A DNA stretch of 64,000 nt, from NCBI GenBank assembly GCA_040901765.1, contig JBBDYG010000069.1:58260-122259 (forward strand), written 5' to 3'. The number at the start of each line of letters is the position of its first letter. Position 1 is the first letter of the stretch. This document shows, one piece after another, positions 52,768 through 61,758 of the stretch. This DNA comes from JBBDYG01 sp040901765 (GTDB taxonomy: Bacteria; Planctomycetota; Planctomycetia; Pirellulales; Lacipirellulaceae). The translations under genes were made by a program, and so were the position numbers. The notes under the pieces were generated by a model. That model saw only the letters and a list, made by a program, of their open reading frames with translations. It ran no database searches and was not told where the DNA came from.

Positions 52768-53586
52768 ATGCAGAATGGTTCGGAGAACTCCGATGCATCG
52801 CTGGCAATGCAAGTGCAAGCCCTACGCGACGAACTGCGTCACGCCCAGAAAATGACAGCACTCGGAGAACTTGTCAGCACCACGACCCACGAATTCAATA
52901 ACGTGCTGACGACGATCCTCAATTACGCCAAGCTTGGTCTGCGGCACACCGATCAGGCGACGCGCACCAAGTCACTCGAAAAAATCCTTTCCGCCGCGCA
53001 GCGGGCGGAGAAGATCACCAACAGCGTGCTCGGCCTCGCGCGCAGCCGCGGCAACGATCCGGTGCCAACCGATCTGGCGTCTCTTGTCGAGGAAGCGCTC
53101 GTTCTGCTCGAACGCGAGCTGATGAAATATCGCGTGCAGGTCGAGCTGCGGTTGGAGCCGGCGCCCCGTGCAATGGTCGTGGGCAACCAGATTCAGCAGG
53201 TGCTATTAAACTTGGTAACGAATGCTCGGCAGGCGATGCCGCACGGCGGGCAGGTTCTGATTCGCGTCGCCGAAGACGTGGAATCCGGGACGGTGGACTT
53301 GGTGGTTCGCGATACCGGCGGCGGCATTCCGGCCGACAAACTGCCGCGAATTTTCGATCGCTTCTTCACCACCAAGAGCGGCCCCGACGCCAGCGGCAAG
53401 GGGGGCACTGGCGTCGGGCTGTCGATGTGTCGCGATATTGTTGAAGCCCACGGCGGCAAGATTCGCGTCGAAAGCACGCTGGGCAAAGGGACCGCCTTCA
53501 CGCTGAAGCTGCCGATCGCGAAGACGCCAGCGGAGGCAAGCTCGCAGCCGATTGCAAAGCTGGGATTGCCTGTCGGCGCGTTGTAG
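52768..53586 (+). CDS. soluble histidine kinase without sensor domain
   Basis: 272 residues from the ATG at 52768, with GGAG seven bases upstream. The DHp part is ALGELVSTTTHEFNNVLTTILNYAKLGLRH (H in THEFNN), then the ATPase with QVLLNLVTNARQAMPHGG (N box), VVRDTGGGIP and GTGVGLSMCRDIVEAHGG (G box). No membrane or PAS domain exists; a short coiled-coil (MQVQALRDELRHAQKMTAL) precedes the H box. It resembles NtrB-like cytosolic kinases. No response regulator is adjacent. It may take input from a partner protein. Confidence 0.9.
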   Translation: MQNGSENSDASLAMQVQALRDELRHAQKMTALGELVSTTTHEFNNVLTTILNYAKLGLRHTDQATRTKSLEKILSAAQRAEKITNSVLGLARSRGNDPVPTDLASLVEEALVLLERELMKYRVQVELRLEPAPRAMVVGNQIQQVLLNLVTNARQAMPHGGQVLIRVAEDVESGTVDLVVRDTGGGIPADKLPRIFDRFFTTKSGPDASGKGGTGVGLSMCRDIVEAHGGKIRVESTLGKGTAFTLKLPIAKTPAEASSQPIAKLGLPVGAL

Positions 53587-53590
53587 AAGC

Positions 53591-53710
53591 GGGCAGAGGG
53601 CAGCGGGCAGCAGGCAGTAAAAACGATGCATGCCGTTTGCGGGCTTCATTGCGTGCAGAGCCAAGCCCGTATAACGATCTTTTCTGCCTGCTGCCCTCTG
53701 CCTACTGCCT
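53591..53710. repeat. Word-repeat hairpin (GGCAGAG/GGCAGCAG type)
   Basis: The left arm 53591-53619 (GGGCAGAGGGCAGCGGGCAG plus CAGGCAGT) and the right arm 53682-53710 (TTCTGCCTGCTGCCCTCTGCCTACTGCC) are inverted, around 62 bases. It fills the space between the kinase and the convergent lipoprotein gene. Confidence 0.85.
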
Positions 53711-53717
53711 ATTTGAA

Positions 53718-54539
53718 TCACGGCGTTGGCGTCGCCAATCGTTGCCGAATATCTGCCAGGATTTGCTGCTCTAGCGCTTGATCGCGTCCGAGCGAAATCC
53801 ACAGCGGCGACGGCCGCGATCGATGCACCCTCGCCACGCGATCTTGGGGCAGGGAGTTGTCGTTGCGGAACGACGCCGCTCCAGCGGTGGAAGTTTCGGG
53901 CCGCGGCAGATCTTCGAGTTGCTTCTCGACCTGGACCTCGACGAGATACCCCTGCTGATCGGGCAGCACCCGCACGCTTGCGCGGCGGCGGATCGTTTGG
54001 AACGTACTTTCCCACTTGTTAAACGATCCGACCGAATCCCGTCGCTGAGGTTCGAGAATCGTCGAGCCCGATTGAAACGGCGTTTCAATGCGGCCTTCGG
54101 TCAGCACGTTGCCGACAAGCTGCACGCGCTGTTCGCGCTCGATCGGGAAGTAATCGCTGACCACGTCGGCAATCTGGTCCCAGGCGAAATCTTGACTGGT
54201 GACTCGGACGGGAAGCGGATTGGGAATCGTGCTTACCACCGTTTGTTGCGCGGGGAGACCAAATTCCGTGCTGAGCGGCCCCCCGCCGATTAGCGGAGGT
54301 TCGCTGAACTGAAGCGCCTGCGGCGGCGCGACAGGCACCGGCGCCTGGTGCGGATAATAGATTTGCGGCGAGCTCGGCACCGCGGGCGCGCAGCTTGGTT
54401 CGGGCGGTGGCGGCAGCAGCATCATCGGCACCGCCACCGGAGCATTGGCAGGCAAAGCCGGCATCGGCCCCGTCGGCGGCAGCGGGTGACAGCCCACGCA
54501 CGCCAATAAAAGCCAGAAGCTAAAGCGAATCTGTTTCAA
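53718..54539 (-). CDS. secreted Pro-rich lipoprotein, unknown function
   Basis: 273 residues from a TTG at 54539: LKQIRFSFWLLLACVGCHPLPP gives a signal with a possible lipobox Cys (LLAC or CVGC), then a Pro/Ala-rich linker. The C-terminal 150 residues (SQDFAWDQIADVVSDYFPIEREQRVQLVGNV, WESTFQTIRRRASVRVLPDQQGYLVEVQVEKQLEDLP, DQALEQQILADIRQRLATP) form an alpha-beta domain that I do not recognise. An ATG at 54629 would add 30 residues coded by a word-repeat hairpin arm; the TTG is preferred. No neighbour hints at function. Confidence 0.65.
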   Translation of the reverse strand: MKQIRFSFWLLLACVGCHPLPPTGPMPALPANAPVAVPMMLLPPPPEPSCAPAVPSSPQIYYPHQAPVPVAPPQALQFSEPPLIGGGPLSTEFGLPAQQTVVSTIPNPLPVRVTSQDFAWDQIADVVSDYFPIEREQRVQLVGNVLTEGRIETPFQSGSTILEPQRRDSVGSFNKWESTFQTIRRRASVRVLPDQQGYLVEVQVEKQLEDLPRPETSTAGAASFRNDNSLPQDRVARVHRSRPSPLWISLGRDQALEQQILADIRQRLATPTP

Positions 54540-54556
54540 CCGGTTAAGCTCGTAAG

Positions 54557-54675
54557 GATTTGTCCGCAGATTTCGCAGATAGTCGCAGATGGAAAAGCAA
54601 TGAGCTGGGAGTTCCGCGTGGATGCTCACTAACGCGATTTTTATCTGCGCAAATCTGCGTCATCTGTGGACAAAT
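54557..54675. repeat. Word-repeat hairpin (GCAGATTT type)
   Basis: The left arm 54557-54590 (ATTTGTCCGCAGATTTCGCA, then GATAGTCGCAGAT) and the right arm 54641-54675 (TTATCTGCGCAAATCTGCGT, then CATCTGTGGACAAAT) are inverted, around about 50 bases. It overlaps the upstream frame of the lipoprotein gene. Confidence 0.88.
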
Positions 54676-54857
54676 AATGCGGGAATAGGGCCGCGAATCT
54701 TCGCGGAACCCCCGGGTGCGGGCAAGGGCGATAGGTCAGCAATCTGCGGCGGACAGGGGAACTGGATAATGTTAGCCGTTTGTGCCCTCCGGAACTTTTC
54801 TTCCAGGACCATCGTCATAACTCTGGCAAAATACTCGTCCTCACCAGGAGCCTTTCC

Positions 54858-57137
54858 ATGTCGCCCACTTCGCCCCGTCGTTTGGCCGCTGCGCTGGTTT
54901 TCGCAATTCTTATTGGCTCGACTTGCGCTGCTCAAGGGCTGCTGGTTCACACCGGGCCGGGCCAAATTCGGCTGCCGCGGCCGATTCCGGGGCCGCAGCC
55001 CGAAGTACCGCCCGGCAGTTACAAGATCGAGTCAATCGAAGTCGATGCGGATCTCAAAGATCAAGTTGCCAAGGTGCAGGTGACTCAAACGTTCGTGAAT
55101 ACGGGCAGCCGGCAGATGGAAGCGTGCTTTGTGTTTCCACTGCCGTATGACGGCGCGATTGACAGCCTCACGCTGCTGGTCGATGGCAAAGAGTTCTCCG
55201 CCAAGCTGTTGCCGGCTGAGAAGGCGCGCAAGTTGTACGAAGAGATCGTCAGCAAAAACCAGGATCCCGCGCTCTTGGAGTGGCTCGGCACCGGCTTGTT
55301 CCGCACGAGCGTGTTTCCGCTGCCGGCGGGCGCGAAGCGGACCGTGACGCTGCGTTACTCGCAGCTTTGCCGCAAGAGTGCCGGGCTGACCGATTTCGTG
55401 TTTCCGCTGGCGACGGCCAAATACACGTCCGCGCCGCTCGATAAACTGCGACTTCGCGTGGCGGTAAGTGCCGCTGCGCCAATTAAGAACGTTTATTCCC
55501 CCTCGCACGCGGTGAACATCGAGCGCCCCAGCCCTGAGCAGGCGGTCGTGACCATTGAGACAAAGAACGAGATTCCGTCCGCCGACTTCCGTCTGTTCTA
55601 CGATACCGGGAATGAGTCCGTCGCGGCGAGCGTCGTAAGCTATCGGCCCGATAAGAACGACGAGGGCTATTTCCTGCTGCTGGCCAGTCCCGAAATCAAG
55701 GCCGCGGACGAGAAGCCCCAGGCGAAGACGGTCGTGTTTGTCGTTGACCGCTCGGGAAGTATGAGTGGGGAAAAAATCGAACAGGCCCGCGGGGCGCTCA
55801 AGTTCGTGCTCAACAATTTGCGCGAGGACGATCTGTTTAACATCGTCGCCTACGACAGCGAGATTACCGCGTTTCAGCCGGAGCTTCAGAAGTTTAGCGA
55901 CGATACACGCACGGCGGCGCTCGCGTTCGTTGAAGGACTGTATGCCGGCGGCAGCACCAACATTGAAGGGGCACTCCAGCGCAGCCTTGGCATGCTCCAG
56001 GATAGTAGCCGGCCGACGTATGTGATTTTCCTGACCGACGGCCTTCCGACCGCGGGCGAAACGGGCGAAGCGGCGATCGTGGCCGCCTCGGAAAAAGCGA
56101 ACAACGTGCGTGCTCGAGTGTTTTCATTCGGCGTTGGTTACGACGTGAACAGCCGCTTGCTCGACAAGCTGGCCCGCGCCAACTTCGGCCAGAGCGAGTA
56201 CGTCCGGCCCGATGAAGACATCGAGGCCTCGGTCAGCCGGCTCTACAACCGCGTCGGCACGCCCGTGCTCACCGACGTGGATGTCAAGTTCGACGTGGAA
56301 GGTGCGTCGAGCGAGTCGTCGACCGTCAGTCGCGTTTACCCCAAGGGCAAATTCGATCTCTTTGCCGGCGACCAAACGGTGATCGTCGGCCGATACCGCG
56401 AAGCTGGCAAGGCAAAAGTAAAACTCGCCGGTACCGTCGGAGGCAAAGAGCAGTCGTTCGACTTTCCCGCGGAGCTTGTCGCCGACAGCGACGACGATAC
56501 CAATTCGTTCGTCGCCAAGCTGTGGGCCACGCGCCGCGTGGGCGAACTGATCGACGAGATCGATCTCAAAGGCCGGAATGAAGAGTTGGTGAAGGAGCTG
56601 GTGGACTTGGCGACCAAGCACGGCATCTTGACGCAGTACACGTCGTTTCTTGCCGATGAGAACGCCGACCCCCACGCCGTGGCCCAAAACCGCAGACTAG
56701 CCGAAAGCTCGTCGGAAGCGCTTGAAGAATCGGAAGGGCGGCTGGGCTTCAACCAGCGCCTCGCGAAGGGCCGATATCAATCCGCGCCGGCATCGGGGCT
56801 ACGCGCAGGAGGCGGACTCGGAGGCGCAGCCGCCGCGACCCCCGAATTGCAACAAGCCCAAGTCGATAAGAACGCCTATTTTTATGACGCAGCATCGGAT
56901 CGCGTGCATGTCGCAAACAACATCCGCCAAATCGGCCGCAAGACGTTCTTCCAGCGCGAGAACCGCTGGGTCGATTCCGACGTGACGCCGGAGGAGGAAA
57001 AGAACGCCCAGCGGATCGAACGCTACAGCCGCGAGTACTTCGATCTCGTGGCCAAGCACGGCAAGCACGCGAGCCAATATTTGGGTCTCGACGAGCCGGT
57101 GGTCGTAAAGCTGGACGACCAGGTTTACACCTGGTAG
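54858..57137 (+). CDS. VIT/VWA domain protein
   Basis: 759 residues from the ATG at 54858, with AGGAG seven bases upstream. A signal peptide is present (RRLAAALVFAILIGSTCAAQG). The VIT domain (residues about 40-170) has KVQVTQTFVNTGSRQMEACFVFPLPYDGAIDS and LEWLGTGLFRTSVFPLPAGAKRT. VWA follows with VVFVVDRSGSMSGEKIEQARGAL (MIDAS DRSGS) and VIFLTDGLPTAGETGEA. A late helical region holds LDEIDLKGRNEELVKELVDLATKHGI, and the end is LVAKHGKHASQYLGLDEPVVVKLDD. It resembles inter-alpha-trypsin inhibitor heavy-chain-like surface proteins. No sortase or PEP-CTERM signal is present, so it is probably periplasmic or secreted. Confidence 0.9.
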   Translation: MSPTSPRRLAAALVFAILIGSTCAAQGLLVHTGPGQIRLPRPIPGPQPEVPPGSYKIESIEVDADLKDQVAKVQVTQTFVNTGSRQMEACFVFPLPYDGAIDSLTLLVDGKEFSAKLLPAEKARKLYEEIVSKNQDPALLEWLGTGLFRTSVFPLPAGAKRTVTLRYSQLCRKSAGLTDFVFPLATAKYTSAPLDKLRLRVAVSAAAPIKNVYSPSHAVNIERPSPEQAVVTIETKNEIPSADFRLFYDTGNESVAASVVSYRPDKNDEGYFLLLASPEIKAADEKPQAKTVVFVVDRSGSMSGEKIEQARGALKFVLNNLREDDLFNIVAYDSEITAFQPELQKFSDDTRTAALAFVEGLYAGGSTNIEGALQRSLGMLQDSSRPTYVIFLTDGLPTAGETGEAAIVAASEKANNVRARVFSFGVGYDVNSRLLDKLARANFGQSEYVRPDEDIEASVSRLYNRVGTPVLTDVDVKFDVEGASSESSTVSRVYPKGKFDLFAGDQTVIVGRYREAGKAKVKLAGTVGGKEQSFDFPAELVADSDDDTNSFVAKLWATRRVGELIDEIDLKGRNEELVKELVDLATKHGILTQYTSFLADENADPHAVAQNRRLAESSSEALEESEGRLGFNQRLAKGRYQSAPASGLRAGGGLGGAAAATPELQQAQVDKNAYFYDAASDRVHVANNIRQIGRKTFFQRENRWVDSDVTPEEEKNAQRIERYSREYFDLVAKHGKHASQYLGLDEPVVVKLDDQVYTW

Positions 57138-57180
57138 TTGGACACCGTTGTGCGCGGGTCTCCCGACCCCGCACTCCGCC

Positions 57181-57281
57181 GACCGAAGGTCTCCCGCATC
57201 TTGGAGACCTGCGGTCGGAACGGTGGCATGGTCGGGAGACCATGCCACAACACGATCGTGCTCCCGGCCAGGATGGCCGGG
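57181..57281. repeat. three successive hairpins
   Basis: GACCGAAGGTCTCC/GGAGACCTGCGGTC (57181-57216), GTGGCATGGTC/GACCATGCCAC (57223-57248) and CCCGGCCA/TGGCCGGG (57263-57281) follow one another behind the VIT/VWA gene. They may end its transcript, or be a repeat family; no T-tract follows. Confidence 0.7.
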
Positions 57282-57317
57282 CTATTTATACGTGTTGGGA
57301 TCGCCCATGATGAGGAA

Positions 57318-57995
57318 ATGAATGCCCTCACTCGCGAGCAAGTCCGCGAAATCGACCGCCGGGCGATTGAAGAACTTGGGCTTCCTGGCATTGTGCTAAT
57401 GGAGAACGCCGGTCGCGGTTGCGTCGATGTGTTGGAGCACCTCGGAATCGGCGGTCCGGTTGTCGTCCTGTGCGGTCGCGGCAACAACGCCGGCGACGGT
57501 TTTGTGATCGCCCGGCATCTAGCGGTCCGCGACTATGAATGTCGTGTCTTGCTGTTGGCTCCACCGGCCATGCTCGCAGGCGACGCAAAGACCAACTTCG
57601 ACGCGCTACTCAAACTGCGGATTCCGCATATCGATTTGTCGCCAGATGCGGCCGACTATGAAGCGCTCGTGAGCGCGCTAGACGACCACGGTGCGGGCAC
57701 CGCGTGGCTGGTCGACGCAATGCTCGGCACGGGCGCTCAGGGGGAGCCACGCGGGCCGTTTGATGTCGCGATCGACTGGCTGAACCGTCGCTCCACGAAG
57801 ACGCAAGCGATGGCCGTGGATGTGCCCAGCGGCCTGAATTGCGACACGGGACAACCGGCGAAACACACGGTCCGGGCCGATCATACCTGCACATTCGTGG
57901 CGGAAAAAATCGGCTTCCGTGCGCCCGAAGCGCAAGTCTACCTGGGGCGAGTTCACGTCCTCGATATCGGCGTGCCCAAAACTTTCCGAGGCTAA
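57318..57995 (+). CDS. nnrE: NAD(P)H-hydrate epimerase (YjeF N-terminal)
   Basis: 225 residues from the ATG at 57318. The family signature runs NALTREQVREIDRRAIEELGLPGIVLMENAG, with VVVLCGRGNNAGDGFVIARHL (GxGNNxGDG), VDAMLGTGAQGEPRGPF and VDVPSGLNCDTG, then VRADHTCTFVAEKIGF. It repairs R-form hydrated NAD(P)H. The kinase-type C-terminal domain of long YjeF proteins is absent, so the dehydratase partner must be elsewhere. A longer frame upstream (57138) passes through repeats and is rejected. GAGG lies rather close to the start. Confidence 0.9.
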   Translation: MNALTREQVREIDRRAIEELGLPGIVLMENAGRGCVDVLEHLGIGGPVVVLCGRGNNAGDGFVIARHLAVRDYECRVLLLAPPAMLAGDAKTNFDALLKLRIPHIDLSPDAADYEALVSALDDHGAGTAWLVDAMLGTGAQGEPRGPFDVAIDWLNRRSTKTQAMAVDVPSGLNCDTGQPAKHTVRADHTCTFVAEKIGFRAPEAQVYLGRVHVLDIGVPKTFRG

Positions 57996-58023
57996 CCACC
58001 TCGCCGGATCGCTACGCTTAGAC

Positions 58024-59064
58024 TTACGCAGCGTTGGTTTTCACGCTCGGATCGTCGGCGACATTGACCCACACGTGAACGTGGGGTGCGCCGCGCCAGT
58101 GCCAGACGAACGACGGGCCTTCGAGTCGCCAGTTGTCCCATGTCGTGTCTTTGCCAATATTCTCTTGCTCGAAGAATGCCAACCGGCACTGGTCGAGGCC
58201 GCCTTGTGTGTTGAGGCACGCAACCACTTCGTCGCGGTCGCTCTGGCGATACGGCTCGATGAGCTTCTGCAGTACCTGCTGCATGTGCTCGCGCTGGTCG
58301 CTCGATAGCTCGGTCACCGAAATGCCAAGGAATTTGTCGCTCTGGCCTTGGAACGCAATGTCCGACTCGCCCGGCATCCCCGTCTTGACGAGTGCCAGTT
58401 CCTGCTGCTTGCCATCGAGCGCTTTGTACAGCTCGTTCGCCGCGACGGCCTGCGGCCAAAAGACGTTGCCCGGGTGGTCGGGCGCTTCGTTGAAGTTCGA
58501 TGCCGCGTGGCCGTAGAAGATCGGGCCGCCGAACGCCAAGTGATCGGCGCTGTTGCCATCGCACCGCAGGGTCATGTGGCGACCCGACATGACGAACGCG
58601 AACTTGTCGGTTCCCGGCTCGCCGAAGATGGCGATCGCGTTCGCTTCGCCGAATCCGCCGGCGTCGTCCAGAAGCTGCTGGTCGAACCGCTCGTGCCACT
58701 CGGGTTGAATGATCCCCTCAAAGACTTTTCGCACGAGGGCTTGTTGATCCTTGGTGTAAAAATCGCTGTGGACGTATTCGTCAGTGATTTCCCAGTTGGC
58801 ATCGACATGCGACCGCAGCAGGCCGCGCGCATCGGTGTGGTCCCAGCCGAAGCATATCTTCTCGCGTTGGCCCGGCGAGAGCGATTCATAGAGCAACTTC
58901 ACGAACGATTCGGGTGTCGAGGCCGCAACCGTTTCCGTGGCTTTGGGTGCCGCCCAAACCCGCCCGGCGGGCAGCGTGCTCGCGGCCCCGGCGGTGAGAA
59001 TCACGCCAGCCGATGTTTTCAAGAAATCGCGTCGTCCGTAACAATCGCAAGATTCGTGGGCCAT
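58024..59064 (-). CDS. DUF3500 protein with Tat signal
   Basis: 346 residues. The N-terminus has YGRRDFLKTSAGVILTAGAAS, a twin-arginine export signal (RRDFLK). The rest matches DUF3500: FVKLLYESLSPGQREKICFGWDH, RVFEGIIQPEWHERFDQQLLDD-like text, ANAIAIFGEPGTDKFAFVMSGRHMTLRCDGNSADHLAFGGPIFYGH (core FVMSGRHMTLRCDG) and a final WHWRGAPHVHVWVNV. Conserved His and Asp suggest a metal or substrate site; no reaction is established. It is exported folded. Its neighbours are unrelated housekeeping genes. Confidence 0.88.
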   Translation of the reverse strand: MAHESCDCYGRRDFLKTSAGVILTAGAASTLPAGRVWAAPKATETVAASTPESFVKLLYESLSPGQREKICFGWDHTDARGLLRSHVDANWEITDEYVHSDFYTKDQQALVRKVFEGIIQPEWHERFDQQLLDDAGGFGEANAIAIFGEPGTDKFAFVMSGRHMTLRCDGNSADHLAFGGPIFYGHAASNFNEAPDHPGNVFWPQAVAANELYKALDGKQQELALVKTGMPGESDIAFQGQSDKFLGISVTELSSDQREHMQQVLQKLIEPYRQSDRDEVVACLNTQGGLDQCRLAFFEQENIGKDTTWDNWRLEGPSFVWHWRGAPHVHVWVNVADDPSVKTNAA

Positions 59065-59164
59065 GACCTTTTCTCCGTCGGGCTGAATGGTGGACTGGTT
59101 ACCGCATTGTCACCATTAGAACCGATGCGGCCACGAATTGCAAAGTATTTCATTTTCCCGCATG

Positions 59165-60001
59165 TCATCGCCGGTTTTGACACGTCGGGCAATAGAACGT
59201 CGAGCGCTGGGCCTGCACGCTCCTCACGATCTCCGAGCTGCATCGCGGGCAAGCCTTGCCGGCGCGGTCGTACACGCGGTGGTGATTCTGATATCCGCCC
59301 GATTCATTGAGCGCGTTGCGATAGGTTCCGTCGCCCAGCGTCGAGCCTTCGTGCTCAATCGCATCGCAGAGTACCAGGTGTGCTGCCTCTGCAATTGCCG
59401 CCCACCGCTTGCGGCTTAGCGAGCTGCACCGCACGGCTGGGTGAACCCCCGCGACATGCAATATCTCCGAAGCATACAAATTGCCAATTCCTGCCACCGC
59501 CCGCTGGTCGAGCAGCGCCACCTTGATCTCCCGCCGGCTGCCGCCGAGCCGCTCGCGATAGAGTTCGGCAGTCATCACGAGCGCATCGGGGCCGAGTTTC
59601 TCCGGACCAAAAGCGGCGTCGAACTCATCCGACGAAAACAGGCGAACGCACCCCAAGCCGCGGCGGTCCCAATAGTAGAACTCGCGGAGCTGGCTTCCCT
59701 CCACCGCCAACCGTAATCGCAGGTAAAGCGGATCGGGCGGATTGGCCACCAGCACGAGGCCCGTCATGCGCGGCTCGATCACCAGCGCATCGCCCGTATC
59801 GAATCGCAGCACGACTCGCTTGCCAGCGCGATCGACCGATGAGATTCGTCGGCCGACGATCCGCCGCCGGCAGGAGTCGATCCGCGGCGAAATCAGAATT
59901 AGCTTGCGCGGGCATCGCAGCCGTTCCACTTCGGTCACCCGGCCGCCCGCAATGGCGGCGATGCCGCGGCGCATCGTTTCGACTTCAGGAAGTTCGGGCA
60001 T
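59165..60001 (-). CDS. mutM: formamidopyrimidine-DNA glycosylase
   Basis: 278 residues. It begins PELPEVETMRRGI (catalytic Pro2 and Glu3). K57-region text SSVDRAGKRVVLRFDTGDALVIEPRMTGLV and helix-two-turn-helix LLDQRAVAGIGNLYASEILHVAGVHP are present. A zinc finger closes it (CPRCSSEIVRSVQAQRSTFYCPTCQ; core CPRC...CPTC). It removes oxidised purines such as 8-oxoguanine. It is divergent from trpB. Confidence 0.97.
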   Translation of the reverse strand: MPELPEVETMRRGIAAIAGGRVTEVERLRCPRKLILISPRIDSCRRRIVGRRISSVDRAGKRVVLRFDTGDALVIEPRMTGLVLVANPPDPLYLRLRLAVEGSQLREFYYWDRRGLGCVRLFSSDEFDAAFGPEKLGPDALVMTAELYRERLGGSRREIKVALLDQRAVAGIGNLYASEILHVAGVHPAVRCSSLSRKRWAAIAEAAHLVLCDAIEHEGSTLGDGTYRNALNESGGYQNHHRVYDRAGKACPRCSSEIVRSVQAQRSTFYCPTCQNRR

Positions 60002-60136
60002 GGGAGGAAAAGCGGAAAGCGGACAGCGGAATGAATAAAGTGTGAGCCACGTCGTCCTCGACCGCGGCGTTTCCCTAGAATACCGCCTCTACTGCTGCAC
60101 TTGACCCCCCATACCCCCAAGCTGAGAATCGAGTGC

Positions 60137-61357
60137 ATGAGTACCGCGACTTCGCCATCGACTACACAGATTCCCGACAGCGCTGGCCGCTTCGGCGACT
60201 TTGGCGGGCGCTACGTGCCCGAAACGCTCATGCAAGCTCTCGAAGAGCTTACGGTCGAATACGACCGAGCACGCCAAGACAAAGCATTTCAGGCAGAGCT
60301 TGACGAATTGCTGAAACACTACGTTGGCCGGCCTTCGCCCCTCTATTTCGCGAAACGGCTCACGGAAGAGTGTGGCGGAGCGCAAATTTGGCTCAAGCGC
60401 GAAGACCTCAATCACACAGGCGCTCACAAGATAAACAACACGCTCGGGCAGGCGCTTCTCACGCTGCGGATGAAAAAGACCCGAGTGATTGCCGAGACCG
60501 GCGCGGGACAGCACGGCGTCGCCACGGCGACGGCCTGCGCCCACTTCGGGCTACCGTGTGTCGTCTACATGGGCGAAGAAGATATCCGCCGCCAGGCACC
60601 GAATGTGTTTGCAATGAAACTGCTCGGTGCGGAGGTGCGGCCCGTCACCAGCGGCAGCCGGACGCTTCGCGACGCCATCAACGAAGCGATGCGAGACTGG
60701 ATGTCGAGCGTCGATAACACGCATTACATTCTCGGTTCGGTCGTCGGTCCCCACCCCTTCCCGCGGATCGTTCGCGATTTCCAATCGGTCATCGGCCGCG
60801 AAACGATCGAACAGTCGCGCGAGCGAATCGGTCGACTTCCCGATGTGGCGGTGGCATGCGTCGGCGGCGGCAGCAACGCCGCCGGCATGTTTTTTCCATT
60901 CATCGAGCACAAGGACGTGGAACTGGTGGGCGTCGAAGCCGGCGGCCGCAGCGATCAACCGGGCGATCATGCCTCGCCCCTCACCTACGGCCGCCCCGGC
61001 GTGCTTCACGGCAGCTTCAGCTACGTAATGCAAGACGAAGATGGCCAAACCAGCCCGGTTCACTCCGTGTCGGCCGGTCTCGATTATCCCGGCGTCGGTC
61101 CCGAGCACAGCTTCTGGAAAGACGCCCACCGCGTCCGCTACACAAGCTGCCGCGACGACGACGCGCTGCAAGCCTTCGACGCGCTGGCCCGCACCGAAGG
61201 AATTCTGCCCGCGCTGGAATCCTCCCACGCCCTGGCCGAAGCGATGCGCATCGCGCCGACCCGTGCAAAGAGCGACGTGATCGTCGTCTGTCTCAGCGGG
61301 CGGGGGGATAAGGATGCGAGTGAGATTGCGCGGCTCAAGGGCGTGAAGTTTGGGTAG
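60137..61357 (+). CDS. trpB: tryptophan synthase beta chain
   Basis: 406 residues from the ATG at 60137; a TTG at 60101 would add 12. Signatures are RFGDFGGRYVPETLMQALEEL, LKREDLNHTGAHKINNTLGQALL with the PLP lysine in HKIN, AETGAGQHGVATATACAHFG, and CVGGGSNAAGMFFPF. It condenses indole and serine to tryptophan with the alpha chain. A small membrane-protein gene is inserted between it and trpA, 14 bases after its stop. There is no leader peptide or attenuator seen. Confidence 0.97.
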   Translation: MSTATSPSTTQIPDSAGRFGDFGGRYVPETLMQALEELTVEYDRARQDKAFQAELDELLKHYVGRPSPLYFAKRLTEECGGAQIWLKREDLNHTGAHKINNTLGQALLTLRMKKTRVIAETGAGQHGVATATACAHFGLPCVVYMGEEDIRRQAPNVFAMKLLGAEVRPVTSGSRTLRDAINEAMRDWMSSVDNTHYILGSVVGPHPFPRIVRDFQSVIGRETIEQSRERIGRLPDVAVACVGGGSNAAGMFFPFIEHKDVELVGVEAGGRSDQPGDHASPLTYGRPGVLHGSFSYVMQDEDGQTSPVHSVSAGLDYPGVGPEHSFWKDAHRVRYTSCRDDDALQAFDALARTEGILPALESSHALAEAMRIAPTRAKSDVIVVCLSGRGDKDASEIARLKGVKFG

Positions 61358-61371
61358 CTCTCCGGTAAACC

Positions 61372-61758
61372 ATGCTCCCACTCATACTGATCTTGATATT
61401 TGCCATCGTGCTGCCGATTGCATGGCTTGCGTCTGAATTCCAACCTCGAATCTGGCTGCGAATCTTGCTTGGCTTTGGGACGTTGGCGAGCGCCGCAGCA
61501 ATCGCCTTCGCAATTGCTAGTTACAATTCGCTTGTATACGAAATCGAAGCAAACTCTTACTTTGGATTCGAGAATAAGCGACTGATCGAAGAAACGATTG
61601 ACGCATTGCAGAATGGAAAGTCGGCCGAAGTATTAGAGCAATTAGAAACCTTCAATGCCCAATATCATCCGTCGTATGAAAGTCGTGCCAGCTATGACGA
61701 GTTGATTACGAAGTACTCCGAGAACTTGAATAACGGACCTGCGAATGCCCCCGATTGA
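61372..61758 (+). CDS. small two-helix membrane protein between trpB and trpA
   Basis: 128 residues: two hydrophobic helices (MLPLILILIFAIVLPIAWLA and IWLRILLGFGTLASAAAIAFAIASY), then a helical acidic tail (FGFENKRLIEETIDALQNGKSAEVLEQLETFNAQYHPSYESRASYDELI). No family is recognised. It begins 14 bases after trpB and overlaps the trpA start by 14 bases, so it should be co-transcribed and perhaps coupled. AT content is higher than in the flanking trp genes. A role in tryptophan synthesis is not expected from sequence; it may be an insertion. Confidence 0.7.
   Translation: MLPLILILIFAIVLPIAWLASEFQPRIWLRILLGFGTLASAAAIAFAIASYNSLVYEIEANSYFGFENKRLIEETIDALQNGKSAEVLEQLETFNAQYHPSYESRASYDELITKYSENLNNGPANAPD

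Noticed and set aside
54540..54629. N-terminal extension of the lipoprotein gene from the ATG at 54629
   Set aside because: It is coded by a hairpin arm and places the signal peptide 30 residues inside the protein.
57138..57317. Extended N-terminus of nnrE
   Set aside because: The stretch is three hairpins of repeat type and lies before the conserved YjeF start.
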